Assembly (NCBI RefSeq): GCF_011397635.1
Contig: NC_064769.1
Coordinates: forward strand, 21,965,207-22,029,206
Direction of reading: 5' to 3'
Source of the DNA: Epinephelus fuscoguttatus
Lineage: Eukaryota; Chordata; Actinopteri; Perciformes; Serranidae
DNA: 64,000 nt
Shown here: positions 23,880 to 35,091 of the stretch, one piece after another
How the letters are laid out: each line of letters opens with the position of its first letter
Position numbering within the stretch: position 1 is the stretch's first letter
The notes under the pieces: model-generated
Seen by the model: the letters and a program-made list of their open reading frames with translations, nothing else
What the model was told of the DNA's origin: nothing
Databases searched by the model: none
Made by a program: the position numbers and the translations under genes

Positions 23880-26063
23880 AGGACGTTAGGGAAAAATCTC
23901 CCACCCCCCCCCTCTTTCCTACCTCCACTCCGCTATCCCCCTTTCTCCTTTTTTTTCCACCACCTCCCATCCTTTGAAACACAGTATCACACTTTAGATA
24001 GCCTTTGTTGTCACGGCAAGGAGCATTCTTTCTCTGGCGCGGCCACACGGAGTGTGAGAATGCAGGAGGTTCCCTGAAAAACACAGAAAGAACAAAAGAC
24101 GGAGCAAGAAAATGCAGCAATGTCACAACTCTCTAACACTTTATACAGTTAATTAAAAATAAAAACTGCTCATTTATGTTTGCTGATTTTATTTACAGTG
24201 GTCTTTTGATCTTCCTTCTCTGGCCTTAACTTGCAAAAAGATGCCTGGTGAGAACACTGAATTAAAGCCAGTATTGAATGAATTTGTTTGCAAATGCTGT
24301 CAAACTGTGAGGAAAATCCAGCATCCTCACTGCAACTTGCTCAGTAAATTTAGCACCACAGGAAGAAACTTGTGAGTTGCGGTTGAGAGAAGACATGCTC
24401 CCGAAAGACACATGTTTACAACACAATCAATAACATGGCAGTACGCATTGACTGCGTGCATCCGTTCTATAAAAACTTCAAATAGTCCAGCTGACCGACC
24501 TGCACAGACCGCGGTGACTGAATGACATGTCGTGCGTCTTGATGATCACAAACATGATATTTTGCTTGTGCAAACACGCCGAACTGTGATTGGTTTGACA
24601 ACACTGTCAGTCTCATGCTCCCTGTGTCGCTAGACATGCAGGAGCTACAGAGGAGGCACCCTCATATGTTTGTGCTTCTCTGGCTCTTTGTGACAACTGC
24701 GTGCCTGAAAACTCCAGTAGTTAAGTGGTGCTGTGGAAAAATCAAGTCTTCATATCCCGCAGCGAGCCAAAAACAGAACAAATGTAATAGAAATCAGCCT
24801 CTCCAACCCGGCTTCAAATCTTGAATGACGGCACAGAGCTACCATCTGTGTTCATTAAAATACAAGGCACCGCAAGACCTCACCACTTTGACCAAGCTCT
24901 TTTTTTCATGTCCATTTCCATGAGAACCGTCACTGCACTTAAAGCACTGACGTCCGTTAATATCACTATAATGTGTGTTAATATCACTGCGAAATTTTTA
25001 CACTTATGTAATTTCACTTTCTGTGTCACTTCTTTGCTTTATTAGCTCATCTAACAGATCTCTGCGTGATCTATGCATTTGTGTTTTGATTAATTATAGA
25101 TAGAATTACTTCCATCCAGGTTGCGTGTGTGTGTGAGACAGTGTGCGTGTGTGCCTGCCTGTCCGTGGCTTAGCCTTGAGAGTTCAGAGCAGGTTCTGGC
25201 TTGCTCTACTCTGGGAAACTTTGAGCTGAGCAAATAGCTGGGTCTGTTTTCCTGGCTGCCGCCGCACTCGTATGTGTGAGCCATGTGTATGCGCTGCGAG
25301 CACTTGTATGCATGTGGTCTATGTGCACTGTAGTGTAGCCCGTGCGAATTGTCAAGTGTTTTGTCTGTATGGTGAATTTGTGTGCGTGCGTGTGTGTGTG
25401 TAAGGCAGAATACAAAGAGGAGAATACAGAGTGTACTGAGGGAGAGATGAGCTTCATTCCCACAGACAAGACAGGAGATGACACCTCTGCTATTCCCACA
25501 CCTCCACTGTCTAGCAGCTTTCTCCTGTCCTGACCTCAGTTACCACAGAGGCAAACACCGCTCTGCATGTGCACACAGAGGAGGGGACATACTGTTGCGT
25601 TGGGTGGGTGTATACTCCTGATTTGCAGTCTTCATTAAAGTTTTGCCAGATAAAGAGAGACACACTGGCTCTAAGTGAGCCGCTCAAAGATCTTGTTCTG
25701 TGAGGTCTGTGAGCTCGGGTTTGATTTACAGCCCACCTCTAAGTGGAATGCTGTTTGCTGGGTGGAGCTCAGGTGTGTTGACAAGGCTTTTAGCACTGAC
25801 ATGCTGTCAGGACGGCTTACAGATGAGTGTGTGTGTGCACGTTAGGGGCCGGCAAACAAGAGGTCACTAATGTCCCACCAAGGAGACCTTTACCATGGAG
25901 AGCCAGGACAGCACGGCCATGTGAACGTTACTGAGGCGTAAACGCTGTCCCTTCACACACTGATCTGATCTTCCTTAACACTCTTTCACACCAAAGCAAC
26001 CACTAAAGAAAAATGGCTTTTTGTCATCGGTGTGAATGGGTCAACGGAGGTTTTCATGCTCTG
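22807..26063. other. non-coding DNA, probable exd3 intron
   Basis: No exon can be assigned. A GT array lies at 23848-23876, followed by a C-rich/pyrimidine-rich patch (23897-23970). An exon-like segment at 23106-23248 was considered and rejected. The remainder has no recognisable coding content. Confidence 0.55.
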
Positions 26064-26655
26064 AAGGCCCAGACAAACCAAAGTGACATCAAGGAACTAG
26101 CGGTGCAGAGGTCAGCTGTTGCGCCGCCTCACGTTGCCTGTGTCTCAGCCAAAATGTTGCTTTTGAACACACTGCAAAGACCCCAGCTGACAGCCAACTT
26201 GCATGTATGTTCTGCGCCTGCATGAGAGGAAATAACTGCATAGCAGCGGGTGGCGGTCGTCTGTATTTGTCATTAAAAAAGGGAAACCAGAAGACCTAGG
26301 ACTGATAAATAAAACATTGATGATAATACATACAGTACATAGCGTTTGTCTACCATTTTCACACCACTGCTGCTCACCACTTTGTCCTCAGCTGCTTCAT
26401 TCCAGACGGCTACTTTGTCGTAAAAATATTTGTTCATTGGAATAATCTGACGAGAACAAGACAAAAAAATAAAAGAGCAAAGCCTTCTATGTGTGCCCTC
26501 TGAACTTAAGTTGCTTGCTTTCCTCACTTCCGTCTCTCTTTTCGTGCACTGATTCGCTTAAGCTGAACAGCCAGTCAGGGTGATTTCTCTCACTGACAGA
26601 CTTTGACACCTATTCAACATGCTCAATCGGCAGAAAAGCCGCCATCTAGGGCCTT
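26064..26655 (+). mobile_element. TIR element, AAGGCCC family, copy 1
   Basis: It starts AAGGCCCAGACAAACCAAAG (26064-26083) and ends CTAGGGCCTT (26646-26655), giving an inverted AAGGCCC terminus. Long internal blocks match the element at 49631-50359, for example GTGACATCAAGGAACTAG and GCATGAGAGGAAATAACT. Homology also extends left of 26064 into TGTGAATGGGTCAACGG (26030-26046), which recurs at about 49760. Non-autonomous and non-coding. Confidence 0.75.
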
Positions 26656-27057
26656 AAAGGAATACTTCACCCAAAAAATGACCATTTGTAAATCAGTTAG
26701 TCATGGCGTGTTATCTTCTTGCATGCCCCCACAGTTATTGATTGATTGGGGACCAATCAGCAAAACTATATCAAAATATCTGTTTACCATCTCACATAAC
26801 TAAAACGTCAGTATTAGAGACTCTGTCCTCTTATTCCATCAGTGTACCTTTTATGAAAAAACAGTGAGGCGGAATAACAGCGCAATGTTCCTGCCTTGAA
26901 CAGGCATTGTTAAATGGGCTTATATAGGTGAAATATGTGACATATTTCCTCTTGCTCCTCTTCCGCATATTTTCTCTTCAATACATCTGTGATGAGTGAA
27001 AGCTCTTGGAAACACTGTTTTTTAACCCTTCTCCTTCTCCTTCATCTGTTCGTCCAG

Positions 27058-27124
27058 GCGTGTAACTGTGATGAGTACGTGGCAGTGCCCAGGAAGGACA
27101 TGGTCAAGATGCTGAAACAGAAAG
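27058..27124 (+). CDS. exd3: exd3 penultimate coding exon (zinc-ribbon first cysteines)
   Basis: After a pyrimidine tract and CAG acceptor (27055-27057) the frame reads ACNCDEYVAVPRKDMVKMLK and ends at the donor AAAG|GTCAGT (27124/27125), phase 1. EXD3 is a mut-7-like protein with a DEDD 3'-5' exonuclease domain followed by a Mut7-C RNase domain. The CxC-D-E-Y/F block here is the first half of the Mut7-C zinc ribbon. The human protein has a very similar CNCD block in the same place (from memory). The preceding exon must end in phase 0 and was not found in the window. The in-frame sequence before 27058 is intron pyrimidine tract, not protein. Confidence 0.85.
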
Positions 27125-27303
27125 GTCAGTCAAACCACACAGCTTCAAGAGGGTTCACTGTTAGTGCACGCTTTATGATAACATGACATCACGTCTCACG
27201 TCTTTGCCACTGTTTAGTGTAGTTTTTAATCTGCTATGCTGGACCCCACTTTATTTTGGCTTTTCCAGAATACAGTCATCAAACACTGGTATTTTGTTTG
27301 TAG

Positions 27304-27659
27304 GATTTCTCCAGGACCAGGACAACACTGACTACACACAACATCAGGAGGAGGAGAAGCTTGGTGACACTCTGACCCCTGGTGTGACCCCTGACTTTCC
27401 CAGGTATGTTCAGTGTCAGTGGGCCCCCCTCTCAGGGCTGGACCCCGACACCCTGACCTTTCCCGGGGGTGCACCCGTACAGCTCCACACTGTGCCCCCT
27501 GCCCTCCTGCCGAGGATACCACTCTTCTACGTCTGCACCAGATGTGGCAAGGTGTTCTGGGAAGGCTCTCACTTTGGCCGCGTCCTCTCCATGTTTCAGG
27601 ACGTCTTACAAATAACGGACGAGGACACTGAATCAGCTGCAGCGGCACCGCAGGACTGA
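27304..27659 (+). CDS. exd3: exd3 last coding exon (Mut7-C C-terminus)
   Basis: After acceptor TAG (27301-27303), two bases complete the Gly codon begun by the previous exon, so phase 1 joins cleanly. It encodes 117 residues after that junction: a variable acidic linker (DQDNTDYTQHQEEEKL), then a conserved end containing LFYVCTRCGKVFWEGSHFGR, which holds the second zinc-ribbon CxxC and the F-W-x-G-S-H signature of Mut7-C proteins. A short tail precedes stop TGA (27657-27659). Catalytic exonuclease and PIN-like regions lie in upstream exons outside view, so activity cannot be judged. It lies about 9.5 kb upstream of nrarp in the same direction. An AG|GTATG inside the exon (27402-27406) is not used, because the protein continues across it. 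Confidence 0.88.
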
Positions 27660-28320
27660 CTGATGTAGAGCTACTGCAGTTTACCGCACCCTCTAACACC
27701 ATCATTTTATTTTACACATGTAGAACCTTGCAGTCATGAACTCCAATGACATTGCCTCATATAGGAGTTTTATTTTTCCCTTTTTTAATTGATTCAATAC
27801 AAATATTGAAAGAGGCATAAATTGAGAATTTCAAATCTCTTGAATTAACAAATCAATTTAGATGAAATATAAATATAAGCCCACTATTCCTCCTATGATA
27901 AGTGAGTTAATATTTTTCTTAAACCGGAATGAACAGACTTCACTCAGAGGTTGAATCTACTATTAACCATCAGGTATTATAATTTGACAGTCATATAGAA
28001 AAAAACAGAGGTGGTTTGAGAATTTATTTGGATTAGGGTTTTACGTTCTTTTTATGTGTATATAGTTTTGACAGTTTTAAACCTACTGCGTTTATAAGAG
28101 TTAAAAACTCCACTTCCAAACCAAAGACAGGTCACGCTGTGATCACGTTTTGATTTGGTAATTTTTGTTGTTGATCATATTCACTATTACACCATATTTT
28201 TGGTGATTAATGGTTGGGATCGTATTGAAATCATTTGAATTGTTCCTAAAGAACACTTTTGCTCACCAGGGATTTACATCATCAGACTTTACAGCACTTT
28301 GTTAAAGTGGAAACCCACGG

Positions 28321-28813
28321 CTGCATATAAAGATGGACAACGCGTCTCCACTTCCTCCCACTGTATAAAAATGAAGCCAAAATATCCCGGATACAGCTGC
28401 TTCCATCTTGTGCCGGTGATGTCCTTTGGAGCCAGAGTCTGCGCAGTAGCGATCTCCATGGCATCAAGTTCCCATCCAACCAGTAATGAGCAGCACCATT
28501 GATCATAAGCACCAACTGGCACACACATTTGATGTCATTCCCCCTTTCTATGGCATCAAATAACTAAACTTAGACAAGACAAATGAAGACTTGAGCGTAA
28601 ATCTGCATGATAAGAACTACCTAAAATGACAGAACTAGTCTTTGGGAATGTCTTATTTGACGCGTACTTTGATATTTTAGTTTGGCCCATGTCCCATCTT
28701 CTAACATGGAAGGGTGGGATTAATGACCTGTACTGCAGCCAGCTACTGGCAGCGATTGAGGTGTTCTGGCTTCATTTTCGGGGAGCTGTCATGTTGCCCA
28801 TCTTTATATACAG
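28321..28813. mobile_element. MITE with CTGTATATAAAGATGG ends
   Basis: The left terminus CTGCATATAAAGATGG (28321-28336) and right terminus CCATCTTTATATACAG (28798-28813) are inverted repeats matching at 15 of 16 positions. The interior is about 460 nt with no intact gene. The ends match a very common teleost non-autonomous element (from memory). Confidence 0.85.
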
Positions 28814-29290
28814 TCTGTAGTAGAAATAGACTTTTCATCACTTTTTAGACCCCAGAAACTACCAGTTTCCACAGTTACTGTGGCTGCTCCACCGTCCACT
28901 ATTTCCACGACTGGGGGTAGTAACTGCAAACTATTTACATAGATATTCAAAATGGTACCTGGTGGCGGACAGAATTGTGTTGTGAAAGAGAGTTTACAGG
29001 GAACTGATCTAAATGTAGATGGTGCCTTTATTCTTTAGCCATTACATTGTGCAATTTACTTCATAACATTTACTTTACAATAATAAGTTCAAGCTAAAAT
29101 CTTTTATATTTCCACTTTAAGATTGTTCTGTTTCACACAACAGAAATTGTTTAGATTTAAAGCTGCAGTTAAATGAAGTCAAAACATGGTTCTCTGGCCT
29201 TTTTAGCAGTCTGTGGTACTGTATATTTTCATTCTCTGTGATTACATTTGTACAATGTTGAATCGTTTAGCTTGAAGCTAAATGTGTGTT

Positions 29291-29296
29291 AATAAA
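29291..29296 (+). terminator. exd3: candidate polyadenylation signal of exd3
   Basis: AATAAA followed by GTGTTATTTGTTTCATTTA, a suitable GU/U-rich downstream element. Assigned to exd3 by position and strand only. Confidence 0.5.
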
Positions 29297-29315
29297 GTGT
29301 TATTTGTTTCATTTA

Positions 29316-30574
29316 TTTATCTGGGAGAAGTCACAATGTTTCTGTCAGTGTGCAGGTATTTCTTTAATGTGTTTCTGAATTCACGAAACAGATGGTGAAG
29401 GACTAAGAGTGGCCAGATTGATGACATCATCTAAGCTTCACTGATGTCTGTCAGGTGTAACACTAACAGTGTGGGGGTTTCCTGCCCCGAGGCTAAAGAG
29501 CAGACGGGTCAGAAGAGTAACCCAACACATACACCGCCTGAATCCCTTCATATTTTCTCATACCTTTCTTTCTAACTCTCCTCTGCTTCCAAACCCCACG
29601 TTGGATTTGTGTGATTCCAACTGAAATTGCCCAGAAGGAGTTTAAGAGATCTAATGTGGAAAATTCTGCAATTAAAGATTTTCTGGACAAGTGCATACAA
29701 TGCATTTTGTTAAGCCTGAAATGGAGATTGAGTTAAATTTTTTTTACACTCATAAAATCTCAAGAAACCCTAACCACAGCCAGATGTGCACTTTATTTAA
29801 TTGATCACTTAACTCACATCAAAAAAGCCACAGCCACTTCCAGAGACAGGTCATACTGTGGATCACTGAGGTAAATGTGTTCTCAGTGTGTTTGAATCAT
29901 CGCGGCCATGCTAAGTCAGAGATTTGAACCTCGGGATGATTCAGTAGTAACTCTGGAAAATAAAAAACATGTCAGGACGTCAAAGGTGAAAGCATTTCTC
30001 AAGAACATGTGACACTATAACCTGATTATCAAATCATGAATAGCCACATGGAGTTTACAGATGTTAAGTGTTCAATGTGTGACAGCTGGAATTCTTGGAT
30101 CACTGAGTTCACGAGCCGTCAGTTTGCAGGGAGCTGAGCTGCTGCCCAACCTTTATTACAACAAGCAGTGGAAATAGAAATTACTCTGCAATGAGGTGTT
30201 ATCTAACCAAATGTCCTTCCTTTCCAAAGTAATTTGGAATAAGTGGACATTTTTCAACATCACGGCAGGTCAGAACCTACACATGTAAGTAATGTAACAC
30301 CATTTAGCAATTACATAACCATAGGTACATTACAAAATGTAGGCTCAGGGCGTATTGTTGCAGTAAGTAATGTTACACCATCAATAATGTGGTAAGGATA
30401 AGTATTGTCACTTCTAAAGATTGTGTCTGTGGCTGTGAATGTGAAGTTCACTGTTCATTGTTGTGAGTGCTGGTTGAGCTGCTCAGATGTTGTACGTAAA
30501 TTTTACATCAAGGCTATGACGAGAAACAAACCTGGACAAAGGAGATCATGTGGATTACCGTCTCAAGACGTGAC
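29316..30574. other. intergenic DNA between exd3 and nrarp
   Basis: No gene is recognised. Frames here are short. There is no notable repeat beyond AT-rich sequence. Confidence 0.5.
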
Positions 30575-30970
30575 TTAGGGCCCCTACACACCAGGCCGAC
30601 AGTCAGCTGTTGGTCAGTGTCGGGCTGTCGGTCTGTGTCCCGCACTAGTCGGCTCTTGTCGAATGTTTTTTGGCTGATTCAGTATGTTGAATCGGAGACA
30701 TCGGAGCCTGTCGTTAAATGAAATCACTCTGAATAGCAGTTGAGCTTAGTGCACAAGAGGAGAAACCCAAGTGAGGAAAGTAAACAAAAAGAGTCTAGAG
30801 GAAATGAGATTGAAACAAACTTGTATTTCTTTTATCCATTGAGCACTTTAGCAGAAACGGTTTGTAATTGTGTTATTGTTCGCTAGTGCATGCTAAATAT
30901 CCCTTGATCTTTCAAATATTGGATTATGTTGCTAATGCGCTAACTTCCTAACTTGCATCTTGAGTCTGTG
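30575..30970 (-). mobile_element. TIR element, AAGGCCC family, truncated inverted copy
   Basis: It begins TTAGGGCCCCTACACACC (30575-30592). Blocks such as ATTGTTCGCTAGTGCA (about 30875) and TTGCTAATG/GCATCTTGAG (30930-30965) are the reverse complement of 50030-50140 in the copy at 49631-50359. The far terminus is not evident, so it looks truncated. Confidence 0.6.
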
Positions 30971-32039
30971 GTACAACTTTCCAACAAGACACCAAAGAAA
31001 CACCTGACTTTGTCCACAGTCAGACTTATAGTCATGGAAATATCTGGTTCCATTTAGTCATCAGCGGAAATATTTAGAACATGTCCATTTGTTTCCTTCG
31101 ATAAAAACGTAGGAAAGCAGCAGAGGACTTCTATTTTTACAAATTTAAAGACATTTACACCATAAATTGATGCAGAAAAAAAATCATTAGAATGCAGGAC
31201 ATTGATTTTTTTAATACTCAAAAATTTCTGGCAGAGGACCCCTAAACCATCCCTTTCCATTCCTCAATGTTGAAATGACACCTACACCCATGTGTTTCAT
31301 TCATCATTTTATTTATACTCCATTCATTCATGCATTTAGATAAGGGAAACCGGTTTCCAACTTGGTATTACACATGATTCAATGTCACAGGACCAGGTGT
31401 GCAAAAAGGTTGGTGATAAACTGGATGTGTAAGTGTTGGTGCCAGCAGAAGATGGTCGTTGAGATCATCTGGAGGGAAGACTGGCCTGATTCTTATCTGC
31501 AGGACGTTACATTATAGGAGGGTAAAAAAAAATCTCTATCCTTAAAATGAGAGCAGAACAAGACGCCTGTTTTTAAGTAAGATATTTCTTCTCAAACATA
31601 CATCCAGGAATACAAAAATCTTGGCAGCTCGCCCTGCGCTGTTTTTAAGCAGCCTGTATAATAACTACAGTAACATTAATCTACCCTGAAGTATTTTTAT
31701 TGCTGTGAATGAAGTCGACACCCCAGCTCCCAAATAAGCCTCTCTCTGTGTGTCTTGTCCCGTCCTTGTCCGGGTGGTCGCAGCCCCTGCCTCTGCGCGG
31801 AGCAGAGCGCGAGCTTTCTGCTGCAGCACCGTGTTATTTGATCCTTGCTCTTTCTTTGCTGGGAAGAAAAGCTCGCCTCTTTCCCACGCTCTGAGGACAC
31901 GTGGTGCCCGGAATGAATTGGATTCAGAAGGCCCTCCCTCCCGGTAACACGTCATCCTCCCTCTCCTCTCTCTCGTCTCCAGTTCAGCATGCTTTCTGGC
32001 ATGAATTATAAACAACGTTGCCAATGCGTAATGATCGAC
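30971..32039. other. intergenic DNA
   Basis: Mostly AT-rich with no gene recognised. GC content rises from about 31740. A minus-strand frame (31665-32243) crosses into the CpG-dense block and is discussed there. Confidence 0.5.
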
Positions 32040-32300
32040 ATTTTTACATGACAGTTTTTCTTTCCTGTGTCCCACTGTGTGAGTTTTCCGACCTGGACTC
32101 TCCTCTGCAGGGACATGTATGTGCGCAGCATTCCTCCCGGACGGGACTGGAGGCTCCTCCCGTCTTGTCTGGCCCCGGCTGCCCCGAGTCTCGGCGCCAA
32201 AACTCGGCGTAGCGCACAGATCTGTCCGGCGCAGGACAGCCATACCACACTGCGCAACTCTGGGTTCTCTCTGTGCCGCTGGGGAAAAAACACGTCTTAT
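32040..32300. promoter_or_regulatory. CpG-dense block with an E2F-type site
   Basis: CpG dinucleotides cluster between about 32140 and 32275 (CGGGACTGG, CCCGAGTCTCGGCGCC, ACTCGGCGTAGCGC, CCGGCGC), unlike the depleted sequence around it. GGCGCCAAAA at 32193-32202 is a full E2F consensus on the minus strand. This could be an enhancer or a cryptic promoter. A 192-codon minus-strand frame (31665-32243) spans it but shows no domain, so it is not called as a gene. Confidence 0.4.
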
Positions 32301-33746
32301 TTATCAACACTCAGCAATAGAACAGAGATATGGCTGCACAAATAGTACCAGAATAGACTTGTATTATCTTTGTGTGACCAGTTTGAGGAGAATTGGCCCC
32401 AGCGCAGCCTCTGCGCCAAGGAGACCCCTCAGACTGACTGCACAATACCTGACTACCCTCACTAAGGGATCAGTTATGGCAAACTATGACTGTTAATAAT
32501 AATTAGGCCTGTCAAAGAGAAAATCAAACTGTAAAAGTATTTCATCACTGCTTGAAGTATGCCGACACAACAGCCTCATCATTGTATCTGGTTTTGGCTG
32601 CTTCCCAGACTCACATTACCAAGAAAGACTCAGGAGCGAAGTGGTGGTGGTGGTGGAGGGGGGCAGAGAGAGGAGAGCAAATGCCACAGAGTTTGGGGGA
32701 GAAAAACTCATCCAATCGGAGAAACGTTTGGCTCCTGCGGTCTGTGCAAATGTTTTCCAAGTGTCCAGACGCACTGAAGCCAAAGCTCTGATAGCGGACA
32801 GATGTTCCTCATTTTCCAGAAGATGTTCTGCACCATTCAGTAACCCTAAAAAAACATATATGTAACAAATGTAATAAAATCTTTTAATGGTCCTTAAAAT
32901 ACCAATTGTGCTATCAAATCTGAATAAGTAACTAACATACTGTGGGAGTTTTGAATTTTAACTGTAGAGAGGAGCACACATCTGTTAAGGTTGCATTAAA
33001 AGATCTGACTGTTACTGTAGCTTGCATTAAAAGGTCTGTGTGAGGTATCCACCACATTTCTAGTAATGAGTCAGAGCTGCAGTCTTTGTGTTGGAGCATT
33101 TGCAGCTGTGGGCCACTTGTTGCAGAGGAACAAACAGCACACAGTCACCTGCACATGCACCTAAAAGAGTCCGAAAAACAGATGAATCACGGGCTCCCAC
33201 ACAGATTGTTTGGCCTGTTGTTCACCATGTAAGTCCTAAAGTCAAAGTTCTCAACTTCAACAAATGTATGACACACACGAAAGATTTAACAACAGGATTC
33301 TGATCAGTCGGCAGGTGTCTGGTGAGATTCCATTGTGCACTGGGACCCTTGAAACATAGTTCTGGCGAATAGTTAAACCACGTTTCTAGATCCGTGTGCG
33401 TGCTGTTTTAGCCTGCACATAACTATACAGTTGCATTAGCAGTTCAGCATAGGTACGCACCTATAAGCATAGGTTAAAGTCAAGCCTTGAGGTGTCTACA
33501 GTGGATTGGGGCTTAGTCCATATCTTGGCTTGGGAACTGGAGACTTTGACAGACCAAAGTATGGATAGTGGACTGGTACCTGGAGAGTGCCAGTTCGCCT
33601 CGCGGGCACTGCTGAGAAAGGCACCAAACCCCCAACCGCTCTGGGTGCCAGTTCATGGGCAGCACTTGCTCTGATGTCTCTCCATTTAATACATGTGCTT
33701 AGGTCCTGTTTGTGCTTGGGCCTTTGTGTGCGTAACATGTACATAG
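32301..33746. other. intergenic DNA
   Basis: No gene is recognised. Bases 32633-32665 hold a short GGT/GGA-rich patch. Frames of 60-90 codons here are featureless. Confidence 0.5.
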
Positions 33747-34250
33747 AACCCGGTCTCACTCAAAATTCGTCAAAATACGGTGCTTGGGCAGTGACTTGCA
33801 GCATCAGAAACCAACGAAGAAAGGCGTCCTTTAACATCGGCGTGATCTTAGGCCAGTTGCCCTTAAAGTTTAATGACACCTGGCGGCATCAGGGAGAAAC
33901 GCGACAGGACAAGAACGACAGTTCAGGCTGCGAAAGTCTGACTAGGGTGGGTGGGAGTGGTGGTAGATGGTTCCAACAAACACCGACTCTCACCTGAGAG
34001 AGCGATCATGATGTCTTGTAAGATTCCAAAGCCGAACCCTGTTCTTTTTTTTTCTAAGCCTAACCACATGTTTTTGTTTTTGAAGGAAAAAGAACTTCGA
34101 TTCACGGTGTTGTACTGACATAGTGCGTTTATTTTGAAAGAGACTGTATGTTAACATTAAATTTCCTGTGAAAATGGAAGTGTAATTTGAAAGAAGACAA
34201 TGCATGTAACAGGCAGAACTTCAAACGGCATCCCAGAACTTGTCCTTGAC
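33747..34250 (+). mobile_element. interspersed repeat with GGTCTCACTC end, copy A
   Basis: It starts AACCCGGTCTCACTC (33747-33761). Its blocks GGCGTCCTTTAAC, CCGAACCCTGTTCTTTTTTT, TTTATTTTGAAAGAGACTGT and GAAAGAAGACAATGCATGTA match the reverse complement of 44150-44712. It is a dispersed fish repeat of unknown class; terminal GGTCTCACTC occurs in both copies. Non-coding. Confidence 0.75.
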
Positions 34251-34471
34251 TGAGCACATCAATTGGTCTTATTCTTCTTCTTCAATCTGTACAGTATACA
34301 ACAACCTCTACCCTGATGTAACCGGTGGACTCTAGTGTTGTCTGTGTTGTGTTGATATGAAGAGGCCCAGACTGTAGATATCTTTGGAGGTGATTTCTGT
34401 TATAACAACTCTGACAGCAAGAGGTGAAAACAAAATATTTAGTCAAATACGACCATATAAACTCGAGCCGT

Positions 34472-35091
34472 CTCCCACATCACTTCAAGCATGAATACCA
34501 TCTCCATGGTTACATGTGGTTCAATAAACCAGCTTGTGTCTTTATTTTGATCTGTGGTTGACTGTTTACTTAAGTTTCAGGTACCTAATTGAAATATTGC
34601 TCTAGTCATGTTTTCGTATTGACTTTTCTCCCATATGAAATAAATGAGGTTGTGACCTTTATATGTGGGATCCACTGTATGTCACCGTCTCTCCCACGCT
34701 GACGCGCAAATGCACCGTCGCACCGTCGTGCAGACAGATGCAGCCACAGGGCCACAGACGTGCGCCAAATGTACAGTTCAGAGTGTGGGAAAACGAGGAC
34801 AGTGTGAAAGCCACCAAACCATCAGAGCGAAGAGCGGTTTATAACGTGTTACACAGATGAGATAAAGTCTGGGGCCGCCAAATGGAGCAAACGGCCCGAG
34901 AGAGGCTGACATGTAACCTGGTGCGGTTTCCACATATTTCTCTTTCCTTCTCTTCATCCAGCTCTGTCACTTTCACATGCGTTCTTTCTGTCAAACCCCG
35001 TGTCTATCTATCAATATCTATCACCACCTTCACTCTGTCTTTCTCACACACACTCACACACACACACATGCACAGGCACCCAGTTCCCACG
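34472..35091. promoter_or_regulatory. cluster of RBPJ (CSL)-type sites upstream of nrarp
   Basis: Matches to YRTGDGAD are: CTCCCACA at 34472-34479 (-), TGTGGGAT at 34664-34671 (+), CTCCCACG at 34691-34698 (-), TGTGGGAA at 34784-34791 (+) and TTCCCACG at 35084-35091 (-). The pair at 34664 and 34691 is head to head with a 19-nt spacer, close to the spacing of Notch sequence-paired sites. The stretch 34680-34860 is also richer in CpG than its surroundings. NRARP is a direct Notch target in vertebrates; function of these sites is inference. Confidence 0.45.

Larger units (their letters stand above)
27660..29315 (+). other. exd3: probable exd3 3' UTR
   Basis: There is no canonical AATAAA between the stop codon and 29291, where AATAAA is followed within 30 nt by GTGTTATTTG and T-rich sequence. 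If used, it gives a 3' UTR of about 1.65 kb that contains a MITE (28321-28813). The extent is inference; a shorter variant with a weak signal is possible. Confidence 0.45.

Noticed and set aside
26989..27057. Apparent signal peptide in front of the exd3 exon (Met followed by a Leu-rich stretch)
   Set aside because: It is the translated pyrimidine tract and acceptor of the intron; EXD3 family proteins continue upstream of ACNCDEY with a different sequence.
31665..32243. 192-codon minus-strand open frame as a new gene
   Set aside because: No domain, no recognisable homologue, and the high GC and CpG content makes long frames likely by chance. Kept only as a finding.
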